From Lachnospiraceae bacterium (GTDB lineage Bacteria > Bacillota > Clostridia > Lachnospirales > Lachnospiraceae): 45,593 bases of DNA. This document shows positions 16,203 to 25,783 of this stretch, piece after piece. The position numbers and the translations under genes were made by a program. Under the pieces are notes generated by a model, which made no database searches, was not told the DNA's origin, and worked only from the letters and a program-made list of their open reading frames with translations. Position 1 is the first letter of the stretch. The number at the start of each line of letters is the position of its first letter. The stretch covers positions 1 through 45,593 of the forward strand of contig SVFM01000021.1 in assembly GCA_015056865.1 (NCBI GenBank), in the 5' to 3' direction.

Positions 16203-17531
16203 CTAGTGCTCAATCTCTACTCCATAACATCCCAGCATAGGCATTCCAAACACATCATGGGGAATTGTAGAAGAGAGTCTCCTATTGCAAAGTGCATGGA
16301 ATTTTGCCGGCAAACTGATATCCCTATCTAACGTCAGGAAAAATTCTCCGGGGCCACCCTGGGCAAAAATGACTTCAGCCATCCCCAGAGCATCCTCAAC
16401 CTGAAAATCTTCCACTCTTCCGTCACCACAGGATTCTGTACAACTCATTTCAAAGGAATGATTAATAATCACTCGCACATGGGTAGCATCCACATATTCC
16501 ACCCGCTCCACATCCGGGGCAAGTTGTCCGGCTCTGCCATAAATAGCGGTAAGCGCTGTGCGAGCGAGTCTCTCGCCAATGATCACGTTTCCGGTAGAGG
16601 AATTGTGACACCCGTCTGACTGAGGCACATCATGAGAAGGTACAACATACACCTGAGGTAATACCCTGGCCGCCTGTCTCTGGGCTTCCTTTACAATTGC
16701 CCATGCCTCGGTTCCCTTGCCTTCCACATTTAATGCCCGGCGATTCAGCTGTACTGTCAAAAATGGGACATCACCTAGTTTTTCCCGCCACAGCTCCACC
16801 ATCCGGCTGAAACGCGCCAAATAGGTTACAGCTTTTTCATCCATGGATTCTGCACATCCCTGATACCACAGGACACCTTTTACCCTGCCCACAACATCCA
16901 GTCTGCGAAGCATCCCCCGGTAAAGCCTACCGTCTTCCTCGGGATGCCACATAGACAATGGAGAACTGCCCATAGATGTCTGTATCAAACCGATGGGAAT
17001 CCCCAATTCCTGTTTCAACCGGCGTGCAAAGGACAGCACCGGCGAAGTACCAGTCATAGTTTCCGCATTTTCCGGATAAATGGTATCTACCGAATCGTTC
17101 AAGGGATGAGCTGCGATATCCCATTTTCCGTTATTACCATATAGATGCACGCCCAGACATGGAGGATCATAAGCCGTATCCCTGCCGTAACCCGCCATAT
17201 TGCTCTGGCCGGTGATCATATACAGATCTCCCACTCCTACATGGCGCACACAGCTGATTCGGTCAGCCCAATCACAACGCATCCCATCCACCTGCCAGCA
17301 AGCCTCCAATCGATACAAGCCACCCTCCGGCAACTGTATCTGCCCCTTCCAGGCATCCTGTTCCACTTCTGCTTCCTGCCAGGGGCAGATCAAGAAATTG
17401 CTCTCTTCCTGGTAGGCGCATACAAATATTTTGTCGCCCTCCTTCATCTGTTCCGGGAGTTTTCCACTCATCCGGGCAATGGCAAATCCCTGATCATTTC
17501 TCTGAAGAATCTGATAATTACTTACATTCAT
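16203..17531 (-). CDS. Sialate-O-acetylesterase (SASA) family esterase
   Basis: A 442-residue SGNH-type carbohydrate esterase. The nucleophile serine is in MITGQSNMAGYG, the oxyanion segment in VLWYQGCAES, and the catalytic Asp-His in SHDVPQSDGCHNSSTGN. An N-terminal beta domain (1-95) precedes the hydrolase domain. The ATG at 17531 is chosen because GGAG precedes it and the longer frame would run 95 bases into the rhamnosidase gene; the remaining overlap is 14 bases. No signal peptide is seen. Family members remove O-acetyl groups from sialic acids, xylans or pectins; with rhamnosidase next to it, a deacetylase for imported plant or host oligosaccharide is likely. Confidence 0.85.
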   Translation of the reverse strand: MNVSNYQILQRNDQGFAIARMSGKLPEQMKEGDKIFVCAYQEESNFLICPWQEAEVEQDAWKGQIQLPEGGLYRLEACWQVDGMRCDWADRISCVRHVGVGDLYMITGQSNMAGYGRDTAYDPPCLGVHLYGNNGKWDIAAHPLNDSVDTIYPENAETMTGTSPVLSFARRLKQELGIPIGLIQTSMGSSPLSMWHPEEDGRLYRGMLRRLDVVGRVKGVLWYQGCAESMDEKAVTYLARFSRMVELWREKLGDVPFLTVQLNRRALNVEGKGTEAWAIVKEAQRQAARVLPQVYVVPSHDVPQSDGCHNSSTGNVIIGERLARTALTAIYGRAGQLAPDVERVEYVDATHVRVIINHSFEMSCTESCGDGRVEDFQVEDALGMAEVIFAQGGPGEFFLTLDRDISLPAKFHALCNRRLSSTIPHDVFGMPMLGCYGVEIEH

Positions 17532-19701
17532 TGCACTTCTCCTCAAATTCATAATGTCCCTCATGTAAAATCTGATCCTTATACACAACCTCCATAGAAG
17601 CAGGTACATCAATCTTTACAGCTATTGCTGTGTTTCGCCGCTCCCAGCAGACAGCCACTTTTCCGCTGACTGTATCTACGTGACCCATTGCATAATTCAG
17701 TCCGTCAAAGAAATTGGGGCAGATAACTACCTTGGAAAAAGCGACAGAATCCTCGGCCTGCCTGATTCCCAAAATGTATTTGGTCATCCAGGTCATCACA
17801 TCGGAAAGCATATGATGATTCTGAGATTCCTTGCAATTCCAATACTCTAACATTGTAGTGGCACCGTGCTCCATCCAGCTGCGGTATGTAAGAGGTCCAA
17901 GGGCTGTAAGAATCTTAAATGCATAGTCGGAAAGACCGCATTTGCTCAGTGCATGATACAGGAATCTAATCCCAAGCATTCCGCAGTCATGATGAAAATC
18001 TGCATCCTCGATCATTTTCATCAGCTGCTTTTTCAGCGGCTGCAGATCGTCATACACATCAAAGTAGATCATCATAGCCACAGCCGTCTGTTTCTTTAAA
18101 GAACAGGTGCCTTCCGGGGTCAGGTATTTTTTCTTTGCATCGCAAAGTTCTTTTTCTATGGCTTTTTCTATTTCTTGGGTGCTGATTCCCAACCTTTCAG
18201 CTGACAGTTTTTGAATCCGCAAAAACTTGATCTTTAATATTTTGTTGGGGAACACAGAATCCACCTTATCCTCACTGGGCGCTGCCCAGTCCCCCAGACC
18301 ATATTTCAGATCTCCGGATGCATCCGTGATACTGTTTAAATGCTTCAGGTATCGGACAAAGTAAGGATAGGCTTCCTTTAACAGACTGTCATCTCCTGTG
18401 TGCAGATACATCTGATAAGGAATTTCAAACAAGGCACCGTCTGCAACCGGGCCATTGTAATCCTCATAGCCCCATCCATGGGTGGGTATAATACCCGGGA
18501 GCGCTCCCGCATCATTCATGGCATCAAAAATATCCTGCATCCACTTGGTAAACAGTTTTTCCATCTCAAAATTGGTCAGCATCTGATCTGCCGAAGCCTG
18601 GGCATCGTTGGTCCAACCGTGCTTTTCCCTGGAAGGACAATCTGTGGGGGCATAGAACAAATTAGACCAGGTTGCCTTGATGCCGATATCAAACAGGAAA
18701 TTCAACAGATCATCCGAACACTCAAAATGGGAACGTCTTTTAATATCCTGATGTGCAAACACTGCTGTCACGTTGGACATGGAGGGATCTTTCAGGCCTG
18801 TTACTTCCACATAACGGAATCCATGATAGGTGAACATGGGTGTATAAACAAATTCTTTGCCGCAGCAAATAAATTCATTCACCTGGAAAGGCGTATCCGG
18901 ATAGAAAAACGGATTATCCATATTGTTATACTCCAGAGTCAGATCCTCATGAATGGACTCCACATAGCGCATCACAATTTTATCACCTGCAGGCTGATTA
19001 GTGCGTAGCCGAATATAACCGGACATATTCTGTCCAAAGTCATAGATCACCTTATCCTCAGAAACCCGATACATTTTCTTAGGGGCATACTGTTGGCATT
19101 CCCGGATAGGTTCGCACTCACATTTACGGAAAACGCCTGAAGGAGGATTGGTATCCACCTGCACCAATTCCCAGGAAGAATCGTCATACTCAAGGCGGTT
19201 CCAGTTTTCCTCATACAGTCTGGAATCATAATGCTCTCCGCAACGCAATTCATTGTATATCACAGGACAACGGAGGCTATACTTCCACTCGGCATCTGTA
19301 TTCACTTCTACCTTGCCATTGATGGACAATTCCATTATTACTTTGGGCAGATCCCTCCATGTAGCCTCATTTTGTCCCCATATGGTCCGCATGTTCTCGT
19401 TATACCAGCCGTTGCCGCAGATCACTGCGATCACGTTTTCACCCTGGTGAAGGAGGTGGGTCACATCATAGGAAAGGTACCACAGGGTCTTACGGTAATC
19501 ACTACAAGGCGCCGTAAACAGATCCTCCGACACCTTTCTTCCATTAATGTAAACATAGCCATATCCCAAAGCACAGACTGCCAGCCGGGCCGTTTCTACT
19601 TTTTTATCATATGTAAAAGTCCTTCGGAACATGGGTGCCAGAGAATCTTCCCGCTTAAAATCCACATTGGGCTTTATAAAATATGCATTCTGAAAAATCA
19701 T
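17518..19701 (-). CDS. GH78 alpha-L-rhamnosidase
   Basis: An inverting glycosidase of about 727 residues that releases alpha-L-rhamnose. The N-terminal beta domain (about 1-160) includes ALGYGYVYINGRKVSED and GNGWYN. The (alpha/alpha)6 barrel begins near 330 with the family signature PTDCPSREKHGWTNDAQ, where the glutamate after Arg is the expected general acid, followed by WMQDIFDAMNDAGALPGIIPTHGWG. The C-terminal beta domain ends near the last 90 residues. The start at 19701 is preferred to an ATG at 19707 because GAGGG then has normal spacing. No signal peptide, so the enzyme is intracellular. It follows the RpiB-like gene by 24 bases. Confidence 0.9.
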   Translation of the reverse strand: MIFQNAYFIKPNVDFKREDSLAPMFRRTFTYDKKVETARLAVCALGYGYVYINGRKVSEDLFTAPCSDYRKTLWYLSYDVTHLLHQGENVIAVICGNGWYNENMRTIWGQNEATWRDLPKVIMELSINGKVEVNTDAEWKYSLRCPVIYNELRCGEHYDSRLYEENWNRLEYDDSSWELVQVDTNPPSGVFRKCECEPIRECQQYAPKKMYRVSEDKVIYDFGQNMSGYIRLRTNQPAGDKIVMRYVESIHEDLTLEYNNMDNPFFYPDTPFQVNEFICCGKEFVYTPMFTYHGFRYVEVTGLKDPSMSNVTAVFAHQDIKRRSHFECSDDLLNFLFDIGIKATWSNLFYAPTDCPSREKHGWTNDAQASADQMLTNFEMEKLFTKWMQDIFDAMNDAGALPGIIPTHGWGYEDYNGPVADGALFEIPYQMYLHTGDDSLLKEAYPYFVRYLKHLNSITDASGDLKYGLGDWAAPSEDKVDSVFPNKILKIKFLRIQKLSAERLGISTQEIEKAIEKELCDAKKKYLTPEGTCSLKKQTAVAMMIYFDVYDDLQPLKKQLMKMIEDADFHHDCGMLGIRFLYHALSKCGLSDYAFKILTALGPLTYRSWMEHGATTMLEYWNCKESQNHHMLSDVMTWMTKYILGIRQAEDSVAFSKVVICPNFFDGLNYAMGHVDTVSGKVAVCWERRNTAIAVKIDVPASMEVVYKDQILHEGHYEFEEKCNECK

Positions 19702-19725
19702 GTGCATTCCCTCTTTTCAAAAGTC

Positions 19726-20298
19726 TTACTCCGGTTTTGTTTCAAGTTTCAGAGGGAAATCTCCCAACTTGTTTACTTTAAAACCATTTTTCTTGTATTC
19801 TTCATAGTCAAAAGCTTCCAGCTCATCAATGGCCAGCTTGTGGAACTCATAGAAATTGTACCACCATTCATAGCCGCTTCCCAGGTCTGCATTCAAATAG
19901 GCATCTGCAATATCACAGCCCATCTGAGGTGCCACGTAGAAGGCTCCCATTGCCAGAACATTCACACCGTTTCCGGTGATCGCACGCAGTGCTGCCGGAA
20001 CGCTTTCTACCACACCTGCATGTACGTGAGGGCACTTGCTGGCTGCAATATGGATACCCATACCGGTTCCACAGAATAACAGGGCACGCTCAAATTCTCC
20101 CTCTGAGATCATGGAACCTACTCTTAAGCCCACGCGATGGAACATCAGATCTGTATCATCCGGATCAGAATCCTGACGCACACCTACATCAGTCACCTCC
20201 CAGCCTTTCTTCTGCAAATGAGCCACCACTGCTTCCTTCAGCGGAAAACCGGCAAAATCTGCTCCAACCAGAATTTTTTTCTCTTTTACTGTTTTCAT
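19726..20298 (-). CDS. RpiB/LacA/LacB-family sugar-phosphate isomerase
   Basis: A 190-residue isomerase related to ribose-5-phosphate isomerase B. The N-terminal ILVGADFAGFPLKEAVVAHL and the catalytic-cysteine loop LLFCGTGMGIHIAASK are clear, and NVLAMGAFYV marks the later strand. It is about 40 residues longer than typical RpiB, with a tail rich in aromatic and acidic residues (EWWYNFYEFHKLAIDELEAF). The usual HN-containing segment before NVLALG reads AITGNG, so the base-assisting residue may differ. The start has GGAGG and forms TAATG with the preceding stop, a 1-base overlap. It may isomerise a deoxysugar or aldose; the substrate is unassigned. Confidence 0.83.
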   Translation of the reverse strand: MKTVKEKKILVGADFAGFPLKEAVVAHLQKKGWEVTDVGVRQDSDPDDTDLMFHRVGLRVGSMISEGEFERALLFCGTGMGIHIAASKCPHVHAGVVESVPAALRAITGNGVNVLAMGAFYVAPQMGCDIADAYLNADLGSGYEWWYNFYEFHKLAIDELEAFDYEEYKKNGFKVNKLGDFPLKLETKPE

Positions 20299-21023
20299 TA
20301 CACATCCTCCTTCATCATCATTTCAAATAAGGAAACTGCAAACATCCAATGCAGTTCTTCTATGGGGTGATTGATTCGATTAGATAACAGTCGAATCACA
20401 TCCACACCATTGTTTTTTAGCATCTCCCATTTCCGGAAACAGTCACAAACAGGTACTCCTAATTCATGACAGACCGCTCTTGCCCCATCCATGTACACAG
20501 GCAGATCCGCGGCATAGGGCACCATTTGTGCATAAGCCTCTTTCATCACCTGATTGGTCACTTCAAAACTCACCTTGTCAGCCATCGCATTGGGCGTCAT
20601 AAAAATGACTTCGGAACCGGCGTCCAATATTTTTTTCAACACTTGTTTCAGACTGGTTTTATACACCTCCAGCTGTTCTAAGCCCCGGCAGCAATCATTC
20701 AGACCAAAGCTGACAATGGTCAAATCCGGATGAAAGGGAATCACATCCCTATCTACCCGGGCCAGACCTGAAACAACATTGTCACCACTGATCCCTGCAT
20801 GGATCATATTGACAGGCGCCGCAGGATAACATAGTTCCAGCAGATGACGTAATTTTGTGTGATAGCCGTCCGCCACACGAAATTCAGTTTCCAGACTTTG
20901 CTGGCCATTTTGATATACCTCAAAGCACCCCTGGGTCACACTATCCCCCAGGAAAGCAAGGGTAACCGGAGCACTCTCTATAGGATTTTCATGCTTTCTC
21001 CTAAGCTTTTCTATGAATGTCAT
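20298..21023 (-). CDS. SGNH/GDSL-family hydrolase
   Basis: An intracellular lipase/acylhydrolase-type esterase of about 241 residues. The nucleophile serine lies in LAFLGDSVTQG, block II glycine in MIHAGISGDN, and block III in IVSFGLNDCC. The final block reads NRINHPIEELHW: the histidine is present but the aspartate three residues before it is replaced by arginine, a variation I associate with clostridial members. Start ATG 21023 follows AGGAGG. The gene overlaps the isomerase start by 1 base. A deacetylase for acetylated oligosaccharide is the natural reading in this context. Confidence 0.82.
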   Translation of the reverse strand: MTFIEKLRRKHENPIESAPVTLAFLGDSVTQGCFEVYQNGQQSLETEFRVADGYHTKLRHLLELCYPAAPVNMIHAGISGDNVVSGLARVDRDVIPFHPDLTIVSFGLNDCCRGLEQLEVYKTSLKQVLKKILDAGSEVIFMTPNAMADKVSFEVTNQVMKEAYAQMVPYAADLPVYMDGARAVCHELGVPVCDCFRKWEMLKNNGVDVIRLLSNRINHPIEELHWMFAVSLFEMMMKEDV

Positions 21024-21037
21024 TTCACCTGCACCTC

Positions 21038-22834
21038 CTACCCCATCCATGTAGGATTATAAAGTTCAATGCTTTTACCGCCTATCTGCAAAATACGGTA
21101 TAAGTGAGCCGCATTATGAGTAAACCTGCCGCTTTTTAGCTCTTCGATATGTCCCAGACGGGAAGCGGTCTCCCATTCCGCCTTTACCTCTGCGCGAATG
21201 TCGCAATCCCAAAGGCTAAAGTTTTCCACACCCTGCTCCATCAATTCAAGGGCATCTGCCACATAATCCTCCGATGTTCTCAGACGGTCCAACAGATCCA
21301 CATAGACCTTCACACCATATTTCTTACCCATTTCTACATACTCTTTTGCGGCCTCGGGCTTGATATGCCACAGATACTCCACATCCCGGTGGATGATCTT
21401 ATGGAAGGATTCTCTGGACGCTTTGCGGTATTTCTCCAGATCGATCAGCTCCGGATGATCCTCCTGCATCAGTCCCTCCAGACGTTCTTGGATGGCCAGA
21501 GGATAAACGGAAATGCTGTCAACCAATCCTTCTTTAGTCCATTCTTCCACATCCAGACCAAACAGTCGGTTTTCCTGCAGGCTGCTTCCCACATAGGCAT
21601 GGATTGCCAAAGGTCTGCGTCCCAGCCGCTTGCAAGTTTCCTGTAACCGACTGTACAGTTTTCTCATAAATTCTGTCATGATTTCACAGTGAAGTCCATG
21701 AACTCTCTCATCCGCCAAGGACAGTTCACAAGGATTTACACCGGGATACTTCTCCTGAAATCTTTCCAATACCGGCTCTTCAAACAACACATAGGGAATT
21801 CCTCTGGTGTAGACCAAAGTCACACCATCGCAATCCAGTTCTGCCATTCTTTCAAAACTTGAGATAACATACTCCTGCACTTGAGGGTACGCCAAAGACA
21901 AGGCATCTACCCATGCTCCGTCGCGATTTTTGCAGCGAAGCTCCGGATGGGCTTTTCCAAACTCCCGCCCGGGAAGCTCTGAATCATAAGGGAAAGAGGC
22001 TCCTGCTTTTGCACCCATACGTTTGGACAAATACATTTTCAGACCACTCTCGTGTCCCGCATCAATCAAATAGTCATAGAGTGCTCTGTCCTTTTTGAGC
22101 ATTGCTAGTTCCAATTCTCTGGTTGCGTCTGACAAAAAGGAATATTTCGGACCAAACTTGGTATTCACATAATCATCCGGCACAATATCCTCGTCCAAGG
22201 AAAATATGTCTACATCCGAGTGTTTCATATTTTCAATGATAGACCGCCACTCCTCATGGGTTTGGGGCGCCTGGGTGGCAACCACAGAATACATATCACA
22301 GGTAGCAAAAAGTCTTTTGGTATCCTTGCGTTGTTCTTCTTTGATCCACTCCTGAACTTCTTCCTCGCTCATAGGAATGAAACGGAACCAGCCAATATAG
22401 CAACCCACCGTTGTAAGTCCTGTACGCCTGCTGATCTCTACGGATTGTCCGGTCATATCTGCACACTTCCAGAAGCTTTCTTGAAATCTCTCCCACTTCC
22501 ACCAAGTCCAGGGAACTGTTTCATTACTGGGTACAAGCACTGACTGTGCCGGATCATCCGTCAGACGCAGGTAAGCACGGTTGGCCGGATTATCCATCAT
22601 ACCCACATAAATCTTATACCAGCCGGTTAAACCGGGCTGAAGAGATACGGTTTCAGGAGCTGCCGTTGCAAAAGCTGACAACATGGTGCCGGAAACCGCC
22701 GCCGTTTCATAAGAAACGCTGGTCCACTTATCACAAAGAAATTCCGTGGAAATATGTTCTGCCGGCTGACAAAGAGCAGCCAGATCACTGAAAATAATTC
22801 CCTCTGGAGTTTTTCCATAATTGATAATCTGCAT
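21038..22834 (-). CDS. Unassigned TIM-barrel glycosidase-like protein
   Basis: A 598-residue protein I cannot place in a named family. Residues about 1-175 look like a beta-sandwich with many aromatic residues (VPWTWWKWERF, VGCYIGWFRFIPM). From about 185 onward repeating beta/alpha units resemble a glycoside-hydrolase barrel: VDIFSLDEDIV, GLKMYLSKRMG, LDCDGVTLVYTRGIPYVLFEEPVLERF, RRPLAIHAYVG, VDSISVYPLAI, DVEYLWHIKP, GVKVYVDLLDR and ENFSLWDCDIRAE. Acidic residues at strand ends (DEDIV, FEEPV, DCDIR) are candidate catalytic groups. No signal peptide, so it works in the cytoplasm. It lies between the transporter and esterase genes and follows a terminator-like hairpin that may lower its expression relative to the binding protein. 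Confidence 0.6.
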   Translation of the reverse strand: MQIINYGKTPEGIIFSDLAALCQPAEHISTEFLCDKWTSVSYETAAVSGTMLSAFATAAPETVSLQPGLTGWYKIYVGMMDNPANRAYLRLTDDPAQSVLVPSNETVPWTWWKWERFQESFWKCADMTGQSVEISRRTGLTTVGCYIGWFRFIPMSEEEVQEWIKEEQRKDTKRLFATCDMYSVVATQAPQTHEEWRSIIENMKHSDVDIFSLDEDIVPDDYVNTKFGPKYSFLSDATRELELAMLKKDRALYDYLIDAGHESGLKMYLSKRMGAKAGASFPYDSELPGREFGKAHPELRCKNRDGAWVDALSLAYPQVQEYVISSFERMAELDCDGVTLVYTRGIPYVLFEEPVLERFQEKYPGVNPCELSLADERVHGLHCEIMTEFMRKLYSRLQETCKRLGRRPLAIHAYVGSSLQENRLFGLDVEEWTKEGLVDSISVYPLAIQERLEGLMQEDHPELIDLEKYRKASRESFHKIIHRDVEYLWHIKPEAAKEYVEMGKKYGVKVYVDLLDRLRTSEDYVADALELMEQGVENFSLWDCDIRAEVKAEWETASRLGHIEELKSGRFTHNAAHLYRILQIGGKSIELYNPTWMG

Positions 22835-22861
22835 ATTTTTTCTCCATATTTTGTGAACAAA

Positions 22862-22893
22862 GCCCCCCTACGCATAGCTAAACATAGGGGGGC
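22862..22893 (-). terminator. Attenuating hairpin after the binding-protein gene
   Basis: GCCCCCCTA (22862-22870) pairs perfectly with TAGGGGGGC (22885-22893) around a 14-base loop. The minus-strand tail is TTTGTTCAC. It lies 35 bases beyond the solute-binding protein stop, inside the operon. Partial termination here would give more transporter than downstream enzyme transcript. Confidence 0.7.
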
Positions 22894-22927
22894 CTGTTTA
22901 AATTTTATTTAGTACAATGGAATGATT

Positions 22928-24808
22928 TTAGTTCTCCAAAGAAGCCTTTGCAGCATCGGTCATAGCCTTCTCCATTGCTTCTACATCACAAACGTCGTTC
23001 AGAACATCAACTGCATTCTGCCATTTCTTTTCGAAGTCATCAGCATCTTCAGCAGCAAGTGAAAGCTTGAATGCGTTCTCCCAAGACTCACGCTCTGCCC
23101 AGAAATCAATAACCTCAGGAATTTCAGCGTAGATGCTATCCCAACCATCATCCATAGGTCCTGCCTGGGTTACGATTGACTCATAACCAGCCTCAGGAAT
23201 CCATACTGCGTTCTGCAGGGACATTGCTGCCACTCTGTTCTGGACAACGGGAGTATAGTTGTTTCTGTTACCTACGGTCATCTCAAGGAAGAATTCGCCG
23301 ATCAGCTTACCGTTGTTACCGATACCCTTGGATTCTGCATCAGTCAGAGCACCAAGATTGTTGTTAACGAATCTATCCTGCATCTTATCATCTTTGTAAG
23401 TTCTGGTTCCGTCTGCAGCTTCTGTGTACAGACCGTCCTCAGGAGTGCCCCACCAATAAACCTCTGCGAACTCTTCTGTGGCCTGAACGTTAACCCAATT
23501 CAGCATCTGGATCAATTCATCCTCACTCAGTTGCTTTGTAAAGCAGATAGAATCGGTATAACTTCTTACACTCTTTGTTCCCTCATAACCCTCTCTAAGC
23601 GGAATCTGGGTGTAAAGAGGTCTGTAGCGGAAGTCAACGCCGGACTCTTCCAGCTGATCATTCAGAATTGTAACAGAAGTAATGTAACCCTGTGAACATA
23701 CAGCATACTGACCATTGTAAACCTTCTCTTTATACATATCACTGGTCTGAACCAGAGACTCGGGATCAAATACCTTATCAATCACCAGCTGGTTCTGAAT
23801 CTTAGCAGCTTCCTTCAATACATCGCTAGTTAAAAGGATCTCCATCTCTTCAGTTTTGCTGTTCCAGTTACCGGTGTAGTAATGATGGCCAAGACCCATC
23901 ATCTCACCAGCCATGTAGCACAGAGGATCCCAGTTATCGCTACTGCCGTAGCCGTATGCATAAACAGCCTTGCCATTCACGGATTCAGCATCCAGTGCCT
24001 TGATGTCGCGGAAGAACTTTACCAGATCCTCCTTGGTCTTGATGGGAACATCACGCAACAGGTGTGCCATAGGCTTGCCTTCATATGCTTCTTCAATTTC
24101 TGCCCATGTCATGGCATCGGGATACAGCTCGGTCAGGATATCGTCTCTAACCAGCAGCTGCATATGCTCATTCTGGGTAACGCCTGCGATATAGGTATTG
24201 ATGTGATCAATATCTTCCTGCGTTGCAAAAGGAACGGTCTCCGTGGTAGCATTAAAACCAAAGGGAACGCCCATATATCCGCCATCTACCTTGAAGGCTT
24301 CCAACGCATCCTTGTCAGCTCTTGCATAGTAGTCGGGTGCATACTCTTTCAGCATCTCCTCGCTGATGATCCAGATCTGATCAGCTTCAGCAAGCTTTGT
24401 GAACTGAGCTGCGCCCTGACCACCGCCCAAGTACATAACGTGAGGCATGTTATTACCGGCGATCAGTCTGGACAGCTTAACATCCCATGCGCCGCCATCG
24501 TTACCATACATATTGCCTACGGTAACCAAAGACTTATCATGAAGATAATCAGCTACAACGTTTTCCTCCAGTTTGTTCTGGAAAATAAACTCGGTTCCCT
24601 GTGCGTACCAGATGGTGATGTTCAATTCCTCTTCCGGAGCATACTCCTTGGGCTCCTCAGAACTGGGAGTTTCCTGAGAGCTGGGAGTCTGTGAGCTCAC
24701 AGGTGTTTTGCTTTCCTCAGTGTCGCCGCCACAGCCTACCATCAAGGTACCAACCATGACTACAGACAGCAACAATGAAAGCATACGTTTTGTTGTTTTC
24801 TTTTTCAT
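22928..24808 (-). CDS. Lipoprotein extracellular solute-binding protein of a sugar ABC importer
   Basis: A 626-residue substrate-binding lipoprotein. The signal peptide has a KKKTTKR start, a hydrophobic run and the lipobox LMVGCGG, so Cys26 region is lipidated. A low-complexity Ser/Glu/Pro linker (about 30-60) precedes the mature binding domain. Length and the highly expressed codon style match the large LplA/YtcQ-like proteins that capture oligosaccharides in Firmicutes. It follows the two permease genes and precedes a strong hairpin. The bound glycan is presumably what the surrounding glycosidases degrade. AAGGAAGAG precedes the ATG. Confidence 0.92.
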   Translation of the reverse strand: MKKKTTKRMLSLLLSVVMVGTLMVGCGGDTEESKTPVSSQTPSSQETPSSEEPKEYAPEEELNITIWYAQGTEFIFQNKLEENVVADYLHDKSLVTVGNMYGNDGGAWDVKLSRLIAGNNMPHVMYLGGGQGAAQFTKLAEADQIWIISEEMLKEYAPDYYARADKDALEAFKVDGGYMGVPFGFNATTETVPFATQEDIDHINTYIAGVTQNEHMQLLVRDDILTELYPDAMTWAEIEEAYEGKPMAHLLRDVPIKTKEDLVKFFRDIKALDAESVNGKAVYAYGYGSSDNWDPLCYMAGEMMGLGHHYYTGNWNSKTEEMEILLTSDVLKEAAKIQNQLVIDKVFDPESLVQTSDMYKEKVYNGQYAVCSQGYITSVTILNDQLEESGVDFRYRPLYTQIPLREGYEGTKSVRSYTDSICFTKQLSEDELIQMLNWVNVQATEEFAEVYWWGTPEDGLYTEAADGTRTYKDDKMQDRFVNNNLGALTDAESKGIGNNGKLIGEFFLEMTVGNRNNYTPVVQNRVAAMSLQNAVWIPEAGYESIVTQAGPMDDGWDSIYAEIPEVIDFWAERESWENAFKLSLAAEDADDFEKKWQNAVDVLNDVCDVEAMEKAMTDAAKASLEN

Positions 24809-24865
24809 AATTCTCTTCCTTTCTTTTTTTATTTATAAGCCTAATGGCCTATAATACATGATTCA

Positions 24866-25768
24866 TCATCCCTTAACTGCGCCTAAGGTAACACCTTTTA
24901 CGAAGTATTTCTGCAGGAAGGGATATACACAAATAATGGGTACTGTGGTAACGATCAGCATAGCTGCTTGCGTAGAGGCACTGGTGGTGGTGGACATCTG
25001 TAACTGGCTTACATCCGCGCCCTCCTTCAAAGCATCTGAAATCATAGCCCGTATGGCCTCACCCTGCTTGATCATTCGCATCATCATATATTGTAGCGTA
25101 AACAGTTTTCTCTCCGTCACATAATATAAGGATGTGGTGTAATCATTCCACTGCCCTACTGCCACCCACAGCGCTACGGTAGCAAGCACCGGCTTAGACA
25201 GAGGAATAATAATTTTGTACATTACCTTGATCTCATTGGCACCGTCGATCAGAGCGGATTCCTCCAGGGATGCGGGAATCCCTTCAATAAAGGATCTCAT
25301 GATCAGCATGTTGTACACCGACATGCCGAAGGGAATTACGTATACCCAAAAGCTGTTCATCAATCCCAAATGTCTGTACAATATGTAAGTGGGAATCATA
25401 CCGGCTCCGATATACATGGTAACGATATAATACAGTGTAATAAATTTGTGTCCCTTCAGGTTTTTGCGAGTCAGCGCATATGCCGAGGAAAAGGTAATAA
25501 TTAGTGAAAACACCACCGTTAGTACTGTTCTGGACACACTGACCAATGTTGCAGAAAGTACGTTGGGATCATTCAGCACAGCCACAAAGTTCTCCAAGGT
25601 AAATTTTCGGGGCCAAATGGAAATGCCGCCCTTTGCAGTATCTGTACCTTCGTTAAGGGCAATTGCCAGCTGATTCAAATAGGGAAACAGCATGGTAATG
25701 CACAGCAATGTCAAAATCAAAATATTGCAGGCACTGAAAATTTTGTATGATCTGGACCTCTTTATCAT
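24866..25768 (-). CDS. Carbohydrate ABC transporter permease, LplC/YtcP type
   Basis: An inner-membrane permease of 300 residues with six predicted membrane segments. The EAA loop appears as EESALIDGANEIKVMYKIIIPLSKPVLATVALW and marks the contact site for the ATPase. The conserved C-terminal QKYFVKGVTLGAVKG is diagnostic for the MalG-like LplC group. It follows the other permease after 15 bases with AAAGGAGAG ahead of it. No ATP-binding subunit is encoded in the window, so a shared MsmX/UgpC-type ATPase encoded elsewhere is expected. Confidence 0.93.
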   Translation of the reverse strand: MIKRSRSYKIFSACNILILTLLCITMLFPYLNQLAIALNEGTDTAKGGISIWPRKFTLENFVAVLNDPNVLSATLVSVSRTVLTVVFSLIITFSSAYALTRKNLKGHKFITLYYIVTMYIGAGMIPTYILYRHLGLMNSFWVYVIPFGMSVYNMLIMRSFIEGIPASLEESALIDGANEIKVMYKIIIPLSKPVLATVALWVAVGQWNDYTTSLYYVTERKLFTLQYMMMRMIKQGEAIRAMISDALKEGADVSQLQMSTTTSASTQAAMLIVTTVPIICVYPFLQKYFVKGVTLGAVKG

Positions 25769-25783
25769 ATTCTTCTCTCTCCT

